The translations under genes were made by a program, and so were the position numbers. A stretch of DNA of 6,517 nt from assembly GCA_023427945.1 (NCBI GenBank), contig JAEYZR010000206.1, positions 1-6,517 on the forward strand. Reading direction: 5' to 3'. This stretch comes from Pseudomonadota bacterium. Its GTDB lineage: Bacteria; Pseudomonadota; Gammaproteobacteria; Burkholderiales; Burkholderiaceae_B. The notes under the pieces were generated by a model, which did no database searches, was not told the DNA's origin, and saw only the letters and a program-made list of their open reading frames with translations. This document shows, piece after piece, positions 1-5,938 of the stretch (positions are counted from its first letter, which is position 1; every line of letters starts with the position of its first letter).

Positions 1-456
1 GCTCAAAACCTCGAGTTCGTCTGCCATGACTTCGTCGAACAAGGCTTCGGTGAGTTCGTCGGGTTCGGGGCTACCGAAATCGGCTACCAGGCTGGTGCCT
101 GAATAACTGACAGCGCCTGTTTGAGCCAGCAGGGCGAGATTGAACGCCGTGAAATCGGAGAATCCGACAAACCGTTTGCCACTGTCGGCCACGGCCGCCC
201 AGTCGATCTGCGGCAGGATGCGTGTCAGACCGTAGCCACCCCGCGTGACCATGACGATGGGGTGCGGCTGGGCCAGGGCACGTTCGATGGCCTGCACCCG
301 CTGGGTGTCGGTTCCGGCAAAACGCATGTCCTGCGCCAGGGCGTCGCTGTCGAGCTCCGTCGTGTAACCCAGGGCCTGAAGCCGCGCCCGCCCCCGCTCG
401 ACGCCTTCTGGCGCAACGGCAGAGGAAGGAGAGATCAAATAAATACCGGGTTTCAT
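1..456 (-). CDS. ldcA: LD-carboxypeptidase (peptidase family S66), N-terminal part, truncated by window edge
   Basis: This is the first 152 codons of a muropeptide LD-carboxypeptidase; the reading frame is still open at position 1, so the C-terminal half lies outside the window. Family members remove the terminal D-alanine from murein tetrapeptides in the cytoplasm during peptidoglycan recycling. The protein opens with a beta-strand and turn (MKPGIYLISPSS). It has the hallmark TRGGYG motif at residues 71-76 and the nucleophile-elbow motif GFSD at 98-101, where Ser100 is the predicted nucleophile. The Glu and His that complete the S66 triad would lie past the edge and cannot be checked. The ATG at 454-456 shares an ATGA with the tadA stop. 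An AAGGA ribosome-binding site sits 9 bases upstream, inside tadA, which supports this start and translational coupling. The family call is firm; the gene symbol rests on family similarity alone. Confidence 0.88.
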   Translation of the reverse strand, partial: MKPGIYLISPSSAVAPEGVERGRARLQALGYTTELDSDALAQDMRFAGTDTQRVQAIERALAQPHPIVMVTRGGYGLTRILPQIDWAAVADSGKRFVGFSDFTAFNLALLAQTGAVSYSGTSLVADFGSPEPDELTEALFDEVMADELEVLS

Positions 457-980
457 ACGGATTTGTCCTTGGCGCGACGCGCACGAAAGAATTGACGCAA
501 AAGATGTCCACACGGCTCGGCCAGCACCCCGCCCGACACTGCCGTGTGATGATTGAGCTGGGCAATGGCACCGACATCCACCACGCTGCCACAGGCTCCG
601 GTCTTGGGGTCGATCGCACCGAACACGACGCGGGCAAGGCGCGCATGCAGGATGGCTCCCATGCACATCACGCAAGGCTCCAGCGTGACATAGAGCGAGG
701 CACCGGGCAGACGATAATTGGCTGAAGCGCGGCTGGCCATGCGCAATGCGACGATCTCGGCGTGTGCGGTGGGGTCGGCATCGGTGATCGTCCGGTTGTG
801 GCCCTGGGCGATCACTTCGCCCTGCGCACTGACCACCACGGCCCCCACAGGCACTTCACCCAGCTCGCCTGCCCGCTCTGCCTGATCGAAAGCCAGACGC
901 ATGAAGGCTTCGTCCTGCAGAGTCTGGCCATCCTGTTCCGGTTGCACGCAGCATTTTTCCGCTGATTCGATGTCAACCAC
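453..980 (-). CDS. tadA: tRNA-specific adenosine deaminase TadA
   Basis: TadA deaminates adenosine 34 of tRNA-Arg(ACG) to inosine, which lets one tRNA read CGU, CGC and CGA; it is usually essential and acts as a cytoplasmic homodimer. The protein carries the full zinc-dependent deaminase signature. HAE is at residues 73-75 (zinc ligand His73, proton-shuttling Glu75), and PCVMC at 102-106 supplies zinc ligands Cys103 and Cys106. The N-terminal block GEVPVGAVVV (41-50) and HNRT (61-64) are also typical. The 175-residue reading starts at a GTG (978-980) that overlaps the upstream HAD gene by 8 bp. No strong ribosome-binding site is visible there, and residues 1-22 precede the conserved domain. 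A second GTG at codon 12 (945-947) is therefore possible, and translation may depend on coupling. The stop overlaps the start of the LD-carboxypeptidase gene. Function is close to certain; the exact start is not. Confidence 0.95.
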   Translation of the reverse strand: MVDIESAEKCCVQPEQDGQTLQDEAFMRLAFDQAERAGELGEVPVGAVVVSAQGEVIAQGHNRTITDADPTAHAEIVALRMASRASANYRLPGASLYVTLEPCVMCMGAILHARLARVVFGAIDPKTGACGSVVDVGAIAQLNHHTAVSGGVLAEPCGHLLRQFFRARRAKDKSV

Positions 981-1830
981 GGTACACCCGATTCTTCAGA
1001 ACGATGCGCGCCGCCATGCTGTCGACCGCCGCCTCCAGCCATTGATACAGTTCGGAGCTGTCGTCGTAGCGCGCCTGGTTCAGGTTGGAGACACGGCCAT
1101 CCTCGATGAAGCCCCACGCCCGCGAGCGCTTGTTGCGATGACTGGGGTCCCAGACGCCAAAGGCCACGCCCCCGCCCTGGCGTACCAGCGAAAAACACGG
1201 GATGTCGGTATAACCGTCGCCCACGAACACCATCTGATCGAAAGGAACACGCAACCGGTCCTCAGGCACTTTGCGATTGACTTCGAAAGGCTTGCTGCGC
1301 ATCTGGCGACCGATGATTCCCTTCTGGATGTGGAAGAGGTAGCGTGTCTTGTCGGTGAAACTGACGATGCGGCGCGGAAAGCGGATGCCGCCCCCGTCGG
1401 ACGCGTCGTCGTAGACGAATTCCGATGCCCAGATATCGGTGAATTCCTGGGCAATGGGCGTGGCACGCAATACGTCGCCGATACCGCTGCTGACGAGGTA
1501 GAACTCCAGCGTGATCTGCGGGTGGGTGGCACGCACCGCCCGGCGCAAGCGATCGAACAGGGTGTCAACGCCGTTGTGCAGGGGCAGTGTGGCGCCCCAT
1601 GCTTCCAAGCGATCCTGCGTGATCGGGCCGTGGCTGGACTCACGCGATAGTTCGATCATGCGGTGCAGATAGGCAGGAACGGGATCCCAGTCCTGCTCGA
1701 ACAGCAGCGGATCGACCTGTTCTTTCCAGAACCTGGCGGTGTCTACGCCGATACTGGCAAGAAAGCCTGTCGTGCTGTCAGGCGCAAGCGTATCGTCGAA
1801 ATCGAATATCAGCGCAATGACGTCGGACAT
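973..1830 (-). CDS. HAD-superfamily phosphatase of unknown substrate
   Basis: This 285-residue cytoplasmic protein has all four haloacid dehalogenase motifs. Motif I is DFDDT at residues 10-14 (predicted nucleophile Asp10, acid/base Asp12). Motif II is the serine of VSSG at 113-116. Motif III is probably Lys161 in FTDK. Motif IV is GDGYTD at 204-209, with magnesium-binding Asp205 and Asp209. The layout resembles phosphoserine-phosphatase-like members with a helical cap between motifs I and II (about residues 20-105). The C-terminal stretch after 220 is rich in basic and aromatic residues and does not suggest a specific subfamily to me. There is no signal peptide or membrane segment. The ATG at 1828-1830 places motif I at the usual distance from the N-terminus, although the upstream ribosome-binding site is weak. 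The end overlaps tadA by 8 bp, so the two are very likely co-translated. Phosphatase chemistry is inferred from the motifs; the substrate cannot be told. Confidence 0.88.
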   Translation of the reverse strand: MSDVIALIFDFDDTLAPDSTTGFLASIGVDTARFWKEQVDPLLFEQDWDPVPAYLHRMIELSRESSHGPITQDRLEAWGATLPLHNGVDTLFDRLRRAVRATHPQITLEFYLVSSGIGDVLRATPIAQEFTDIWASEFVYDDASDGGGIRFPRRIVSFTDKTRYLFHIQKGIIGRQMRSKPFEVNRKVPEDRLRVPFDQMVFVGDGYTDIPCFSLVRQGGGVAFGVWDPSHRNKRSRAWGFIEDGRVSNLNQARYDDSSELYQWLEAAVDSMAARIVLKNRVYRG

Positions 1831-1873
1831 AGTGCCAAAACAGAGAGTAGAGACCCTCTATTTTGCCTGAATG

Positions 1874-1888
1874 TCGTGCGAGGCACGA
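1874..1888. other. Short perfect hairpin between topoisomerase and HAD genes
   Basis: TCGTGC (1874-1879) and GCACGA (1883-1888) form a 6-bp stem with a 3-base loop, starting 5 bases past the topoisomerase stop codon in its direction of transcription. No T-tract follows on either strand, so it is not a canonical intrinsic terminator. It might slow or pause transcription, or stabilise a transcript 3' end. The rest of the 63-bp gap (1831-1893) shows no convincing promoter. Confidence 0.3.
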
Positions 1889-1893
1889 ACCCT

Positions 1894-2985
1894 TCAGCCT
1901 GCACTACTTAAAAATCGGACCAGACGACGTTCGTCGGCGGAAAGCCCTGCTGGCGTCGCGCACGGGGTCCGTGCCGCCAGCTCGCCTGTTTCGTAGGCTT
2001 CGAGCACCCGCGGGTGGATGTAGCAGGCGCGGCAGACCGATGGTGTATTGCCCAGCCGGGCACTGACCGCCTTCACGACCTCGACGATTTTCTTTCTGGC
2101 CTGCGCCTGCGACACCCACGGTTCGTCCTGCAGCGCACGAAGTGCGAAAACGGTGCCGAACCAAGTACGGAAATGCTTGGCGGTGAAATCGCCCTTGCCT
2201 GCCATGCGCAGGTACAGATTCACCATACCCGAATCGATGACATGCGGCTGCCCCTCTTCGTCGGCATAATGAAAAAGCTGCTGACCCGAAATCTCCATGC
2301 AACGCTTCACGACGGTGGCCACGCGCCGGTCGTTCACCGTGACATCGTGCTCCACGCCACTCTTGCCCCGGAAACGGAACCGGATCTTGCCTCCCTTCAG
2401 CGAGGTATGACGCCTGCGTAAAGTGGTCAATCCGAATGACTTGTTGGATCGCGCATATTCGCGCGTGCCCACGCGGATCAGCGTCGTTTCCAGCAAACGC
2501 ACGACAACGGCCAGCACCTTTTCCTGCTTCAGTCCGGCCAGCGCGAGATCGCGCTTGACCTGACGACGGATGCGCGGGAGCGCCTGGGCAAACTCGAGCA
2601 GATGCTGGTATTTGCTGGCATCGCGAATGACACTCCACTGCTCGTGGTAGCGGTACTGCTTGCGGCCTCGCGCATCGCGTGCGGTGGCCTGTATGTGGCC
2701 CGTCTCGTCGGGGCAGATCCAGACCTGCTCGTAGGCCGGCGGGATGGCCAGGGCGTTCACACGTTCGATCACGCAAGTGTCTTTGATTCGACTGCCTGCC
2801 GCATCGAAATAAACGAATTTTCCGCGCAACTTGCGGCGCGTCAGGCCAGGCAGCGTGTCATCGACATAACGCAGGCCACCGGCATCGCAATGCATGCGCG
2901 CATCATCCTCGCTCGAACGACTGAGCGCTGCACCCAGGGCTGCCTGAGCAGAATGGTTAGACTGAATGGAGGATTGTTGATACAT
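1894..2985 (-). CDS. Bacterial type IB DNA topoisomerase
   Basis: This enzyme relaxes DNA supercoils by nicking one strand through a 3'-phosphotyrosine link, without ATP or metal. The 363-residue length fits the small bacterial/poxvirus-like class. An N-terminal domain covers about residues 34-115 (including GGLRYVDD, RRKLRGKFVYFD and RVNALAIPPAY). The catalytic domain follows. By alignment from memory to vaccinia and Deinococcus enzymes, the active-site residues are Arg171 (LIRVG), Lys208 (RGKSG), Arg273 (HFRTWFGT), Asn313 (LGNTPS, where vaccinia has His) and nucleophile Tyr322 (RACYIHP). SFGLTTLRRRH (183-193) is another strong family block. All key residues are present, so it should be active. 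The ATG at 2983-2985 has a poor ribosome-binding site. An in-frame ATG at codon 31 (2893-2895) has GAGGA 10 bases upstream and would give 333 residues, so the first 30 poorly conserved residues may be untranslated. It lies 71 bp after the GST-like gene and could share its transcript. Confidence 0.95.
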   Translation of the reverse strand: MYQQSSIQSNHSAQAALGAALSRSSEDDARMHCDAGGLRYVDDTLPGLTRRKLRGKFVYFDAAGSRIKDTCVIERVNALAIPPAYEQVWICPDETGHIQATARDARGRKQYRYHEQWSVIRDASKYQHLLEFAQALPRIRRQVKRDLALAGLKQEKVLAVVVRLLETTLIRVGTREYARSNKSFGLTTLRRRHTSLKGGKIRFRFRGKSGVEHDVTVNDRRVATVVKRCMEISGQQLFHYADEEGQPHVIDSGMVNLYLRMAGKGDFTAKHFRTWFGTVFALRALQDEPWVSQAQARKKIVEVVKAVSARLGNTPSVCRACYIHPRVLEAYETGELAARTPCATPAGLSADERRLVRFLSSAG

Positions 2986-3040
2986 GGCAGCGCAGTCATC
3001 CCGGGAGCATCGAAACCGAAGCCTCGAAATAGCATCAGGC

Positions 3041-3055
3041 GTGCCTGCACGGCAC
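3041..3055. other. Short hairpin just past the GST-like gene stop
   Basis: GTGCC (3041-3045) and GGCAC (3051-3055) form a 5-bp stem with a 5-base loop, immediately downstream of the TAG stop of the glutathione S-transferase-like gene on the minus strand. No T-tract follows, so it is a weak terminator candidate at most. The surrounding 71-bp spacer (2986-3056) shows nothing else I can support, and read-through into the topoisomerase gene is plausible. Confidence 0.25.
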
Positions 3056-3056
3056 C

Positions 3057-3794
3057 CTATGGGAAAAGCATGATCGGCGCGTCTTCCTGCCAGGGCGGAA
3101 ATTTCTGCATGATGCGCATGAACCGCTCATCGCTGGTGAATGCGTGCAGCCAGGCCTGCACGCCTGGCCAGTCCTGGGTGTCGAACCACTGCGCACCGGC
3201 CAGCCGAAATTGCCGCAGGAACGGCGCAATGGCCAGGTCGGCCCACCCTTGCCTGGCCCCCGCCAGATGGGCGTGCACGCGCAGGTGACGGTCCAGCAGG
3301 CTGACGAAATCGGCGGCCTGCGCCCGGTGTACGAGCGCCCGCATCTGGTCATCGTGCTGCGGGCTGTTCGACAACGGATCTTGCGCCACGGTCGGGGCAT
3401 GCACCGCACCGTGATCGGCCTTGTGCCCGACGCGATAGCGCGAGGCATACTTGTAGCGGTCCAGATGGTGCTTGAATTCGCCATCGCAGGTCTGCACCCA
3501 CCCGTGGGTGACGTGCCCCGGATCGGCATGCGGCAAGTATGGCGCGCAACCGGAGCGCGCCAGGACATGGCGCATGATCGCCAGGCTTTGATCGATCACG
3601 CCTGCCTGCGGGTCGATCAGGACCGGCACAGTGCCTTTGGGCGACGCTGCGATCATGGCGGCCGGCTTGTCGGCCAGCACCACCTCGCGAAGCTCGCACT
3701 GCACCCCCGCGATGTCGATGGCCAGACGGGCGCGCATGGCGAACGGGCAGCGACGAAAGCTGTAGAGAACCGGACGGACCAACGCCTGGGTCAT
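3057..3794 (-). CDS. Glutathione S-transferase-like protein (Cys-type)
   Basis: This is a 245-residue soluble protein with a thioredoxin-like N-terminal domain (about 8-80) and an all-helical C-terminal domain (about 90-235). The N-terminal domain has RCPFAMRARLA at 15-25. Cys16 sits where Cys-type (omega/beta-like, glutaredoxin-related) enzymes keep their reactive cysteine, so glutathione-dependent reduction or deglutathionylation is more likely than classical conjugation. KGTVPVL (53-59) supplies the cis-proline, and QS (69-70) occupies the position of the glutathione-binding Glu/Asp/Gln-Ser pair. The C-terminal domain has EFKHHLDRYKY (106-116) and WADLAIAPFLRQF (184-196), both typical of this subgroup. 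About residues 121-150 form a His/Asp/Gln-rich stretch that looks inserted relative to the family. The frame is open further upstream into the transglycosylase gene. The ATG at 3792-3794 is preferred because it starts right before the conserved strand, 13 bp after the upstream stop, with AAGG overlapping that stop. The substrate is unknown. Confidence 0.87.
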   Translation of the reverse strand: MTQALVRPVLYSFRRCPFAMRARLAIDIAGVQCELREVVLADKPAAMIAASPKGTVPVLIDPQAGVIDQSLAIMRHVLARSGCAPYLPHADPGHVTHGWVQTCDGEFKHHLDRYKYASRYRVGHKADHGAVHAPTVAQDPLSNSPQHDDQMRALVHRAQAADFVSLLDRHLRVHAHLAGARQGWADLAIAPFLRQFRLAGAQWFDTQDWPGVQAWLHAFTSDERFMRIMQKFPPWQEDAPIMLFP

Positions 3795-3807
3795 CGCAAC
3801 GCCGGCC

Positions 3808-5136
3808 TTACTGCCGCTTGAGCAGGTCGTAGATTTTTTTCCCGACCCGACCGTTTTCCGGCAAGCCGGCACGTCGCTGCTCTTCCTGAACGGCTGCCCG
3901 CGTCTTCGCCCCGGGGATGCCGTCAGGCGTTCCAACGTCGTAGCCCTTGGCGTTCAGCAAGGTCTGAACGTCGCGAACCTGCGCACGCGACAGACCAGGG
4001 TCGTCGGTGGGCCAGGGCGTCTGGATACCCGGATGTCCACGCAGTCGTTCCACCAGCAAGCCCACGGCCAATGCGTACTTCTTGGACTGGTTGTAATGCA
4101 GGATGGCGTCGAAGTTGGGCGTGGCCAGGAACACCGGGCCATTGGCGCCCGTGGGGGCAAACAGATACGCCGTCGTGTCAGCCTGCAGGCCGGTCGCTTG
4201 CGACACGATGGGTTTGCCACCCGGCTGGCGCAGGCCACGCTGCGCCCAGGCAGCCGCTGTCAGGCGGTTCTGGGTGGCCGACACTTCCGTCATGGGATCG
4301 GCGGGCAGTGTGGCCTTGATGTCTGCCGGTAGCGCCACCTCCACGACAGCCGGCATGCCGTGGCTCCACTTGGCACGTCGCTTGAGCAGGTGATTGGCGG
4401 TCGAGGCCATGGCATCGGGCAGCGAACCATACAGATCGATCTTGCCATCGCCATCGCCATCGGCGGCCAGTTCATAGAACGAAGTCGGAATGAACTGCGT
4501 CATGCCAAACGCACCGCTCCAGGAACCGACGAAAGTCTCGGGATCGACCACACCATCACGCAGCAACCGGATGGAGGCATACACGTTCTTTTTCCAGAGC
4601 GGGTTGCTTTCCGTGCAGGCACGGGTGAGCCAGGCATCCAGCACCCGCGTCTTGCCGATCTGTTTGCCGTAGTTGGTCTCGATGCCAAAAATGGCGACCA
4701 GCGCCTCGGGATCGACGCGATACTGCTGCGCCACGCGCGTGAGCTGCGAGGCGTACTGATTCTGGATGTCGCGCCCCTGCGCTACCCTTTCTTCGTCCAC
4801 GGTCTTGGCGATGTAGTCCCACCACGTTTCGCGCCCTTCAGGCTGTCCACGGGCCGAACTGACCGTGCTCACCAGCAGCGACGCCCCTTGCGTGTAGCGG
4901 TCGAAGTCGGCTGCGGACACCCCATTGGCTGGCGCAGCGGGTCGCAGCGACGACAGGCAGGACGCCAGCGCCGGCATGTCAGGCGCAGCGGAAGCCGATG
5001 CAGACTGGGCTTGCGCGGGCAGTGCCAACGCCGCCAGCAGCAGGCCCGAGAGCAGCCCTGCACATGCACGGCCATGACGGCCAGATGCGTTCTTCGGGGC
5101 TTGGTGACGCTTCGCGAAATCGATATGAGAAGACAT
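3808..5136 (-). CDS. MltB-type lytic murein transglycosylase (GH103) with peptidoglycan-binding domain
   Basis: This enzyme cleaves the MurNAc-GlcNAc bond of peptidoglycan to give 1,6-anhydro-muropeptides, and it acts in the periplasm. Numbering from the upstream ATG at 5140-5142 (444 residues), there is a basic N-region, a hydrophobic segment (about 28-41) and a likely signal-peptidase site after AQA at 43-45. There is no lipobox cysteine at the cleavage site, so it is probably soluble, unlike lipoprotein MltB. The catalytic domain spans about 55-370. It holds GIETNYG (153-159, catalytic Glu155), SGAFGMTQFIPTSF (209-222) and an EF-hand-like calcium loop DGDGDGKIDLYG (228-239), as seen in Slt35. 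Residues about 384-441 form a PG_binding_1 domain (VQTLLNAKGYDVGTPDG). I place the start at the third codon, ATG 5134-5136, because AAGGA lies 5 bases before it. For the first ATG that sequence would be directly adjacent. The gene is 13 bp upstream of the GST-like gene, so the two are probably co-transcribed. Confidence 0.93.
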   Translation of the reverse strand: MSSHIDFAKRHQAPKNASGRHGRACAGLLSGLLLAALALPAQAQSASASAAPDMPALASCLSSLRPAAPANGVSAADFDRYTQGASLLVSTVSSARGQPEGRETWWDYIAKTVDEERVAQGRDIQNQYASQLTRVAQQYRVDPEALVAIFGIETNYGKQIGKTRVLDAWLTRACTESNPLWKKNVYASIRLLRDGVVDPETFVGSWSGAFGMTQFIPTSFYELAADGDGDGKIDLYGSLPDAMASTANHLLKRRAKWSHGMPAVVEVALPADIKATLPADPMTEVSATQNRLTAAAWAQRGLRQPGGKPIVSQATGLQADTTAYLFAPTGANGPVFLATPNFDAILHYNQSKKYALAVGLLVERLRGHPGIQTPWPTDDPGLSRAQVRDVQTLLNAKGYDVGTPDGIPGAKTRAAVQEEQRRAGLPENGRVGKKIYDLLKRQ

Positions 5137-5364
5137 GAACATCCTTATGCCGGCGCCAGGAGACCTGGACGCACCAAAACGCGCTACCTGGGCGCACTGA
5201 AGTCATCATCGTAACGCGCCCGGGCAATCTAGTATTCTTTCGGACGATCCGGCCACCGGGCATGTTCCGGACGCGCCTGCAGCCCGACATTTTCGCGCAC
5301 ACATCGCCTGAACGTCTCGACGGGCAGCGTTCGCCATACGTATTTCACGGAAGACTCGACAGAC
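5137..5364. promoter_or_regulatory. Divergent intergenic region between transglycosylase and thioesterase genes
   Basis: These 228 bp separate two genes transcribed away from each other, so promoters for both must lie here or within the gene starts. I found no pair of -35 and -10 boxes close to consensus on either strand; TAGTAT at 5230-5235 is the nearest -10-like hexamer on the plus strand but lacks a good partner. Visible structure includes an inverted repeat CCAGG-aga-CCTGG (5156-5168), which would fall in the transglycosylase leader, and CGGA-cga-TCCG (5241-5251). I see no convincing small gene. Confidence 0.45.
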
Positions 5365-5868
5365 ATGAATGATCGTACCGACACCACATCCAATACAGCG
5401 GCGGCCGCCGCCCCACAAGATACTTCCGGTGCACACACCGCCCAGCTCGCACAGGACCCGCCGCAAGGCTATACGGTCATGAAACCGTATGGAGCTTTCC
5501 ATGAGCATGTCGGTCCGATCTACTTCAAGGTGGACGATCAGGGACAGACGACCGTCGGCATGCGCGTGGCTGCGCAGCATCTGAACCTGGGCAAGGTGCT
5601 TCATGGCGGCATGCTGTGCATGCTGGCCGACACCGCGCTCACTTTCGGCTGCAGCCAGGCCACCGAGCCGCCGGTGCGCACCCTCACAACGGGGATCACT
5701 CTGCAGATCGCGTGGGGTGCCCAGCTGGGCGACTGGGTGGAAGCCCGGATCGAAATGGTCAGAATCGGCAAGAGAGTGGGCTTTCCCACATGCATGTTCT
5801 GGTGCAACGGCCAGAAGATCGGCCACGCCAGCGGCACGTTTCAAGTCATGGGAACACGCCCGAACTGA
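5365..5868 (+). CDS. PaaI/YdiI-type hotdog-fold acyl-CoA thioesterase
   Basis: This 167-residue protein belongs to the hotdog thioesterases, which hydrolyse acyl- or aryl-CoA thioesters in the cytoplasm as dimers or tetramers. The conserved core runs from about residue 44 to 163. Its signature is LNLGKVLHGGMLCMLADTAL (73-92), with HGG at 80-82 at the head of the central hotdog helix and Asp89 in the position of the usual catalytic acid. The strand block RTLTTGITLQI (105-115) and the closing GHASGTFQVMG (153-163) also fit. Residues 1-34 are a low-complexity Ala/Thr/Gln-rich extension with no recognisable signal. An in-frame ATG at codon 39 (5479-5481) starts nearer the domain, but neither start has a strong ribosome-binding site; GGAAG lies 11 bases before the first. 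The natural substrate cannot be inferred, and no phenylacetate or fatty-acid gene is adjacent within the window. Confidence 0.88.
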   Translation: MNDRTDTTSNTAAAAAPQDTSGAHTAQLAQDPPQGYTVMKPYGAFHEHVGPIYFKVDDQGQTTVGMRVAAQHLNLGKVLHGGMLCMLADTALTFGCSQATEPPVRTLTTGITLQIAWGAQLGDWVEARIEMVRIGKRVGFPTCMFWCNGQKIGHASGTFQVMGTRPN

Positions 5869-5885
5869 GGGTCACGGGCATGAGA

Positions 5886-5922
5886 CCTGCAGCGCGCCCG
5901 GCGATCCCGCCCCTGCAGCGCG
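5886..5922. repeat. 11-bp direct repeat in the thioesterase-GFA spacer
   Basis: CCTGCAGCGCG occurs at 5886-5896 and again at 5912-5922, with 26 bp between the starts. The second copy overlaps a small potential stem, CCCGC (5906-5910) with GCGGG (5920-5924). The pair lies just upstream of the GFA ribosome-binding site. It could be a chance repeat in GC-rich DNA, a small duplication or a binding-site pair. Confidence 0.4.
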
Positions 5923-5938
5923 GGTGTGGAGACTCATC

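Noticed and set aside
71..646. 191-codon minus-strand frame spanning the tadA end and the LD-carboxypeptidase start
   Set aside because: It is out of frame with both real genes. The in-frame reading from 456 has the RGGYG and GFSD motifs of family S66.
901..1650. 249-codon plus-strand open frame opposite tadA and the HAD gene
   Set aside because: It lies antisense to two genes with complete catalytic motifs, and its translation shows no recognisable domain. Long antisense frames are expected in GC-rich DNA.
1904..2776. 290-codon minus-strand frame within the topoisomerase gene
   Set aside because: It is an alternate frame of the topoisomerase, with Arg/Gly-rich composition typical of a shifted reading.
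3144..3821. 225-codon plus-strand open frame opposite the GST-like gene
   Set aside because: It is a shadow frame; the minus-strand protein carries clear family motifs and this one carries none.
4360..5214. 284-codon plus-strand open frame opposite the transglycosylase gene
   Set aside because: It is entirely explained as the antisense shadow of the MltB-type gene. The translation is Arg/Gly/His-rich with no domain and no good ribosome-binding site.
5207..5235. Sigma-70-like promoter around TAGTAT at 5230-5235
   Set aside because: Only four of six -10 positions match and no acceptable -35 hexamer lies at 16-18 bp spacing.
5206..5844. 212-codon minus-strand frame opposite the thioesterase and intergenic region
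   Set aside because: It is antisense to the HGG-motif thioesterase, with no recognisable domain.
5603..5938. In-frame upstream extension of the GFA protein by 112 codons
   Set aside because: This stretch overlaps the thioesterase gene in another frame. The family's conserved N-terminus and a good ribosome-binding site begin at 5939.
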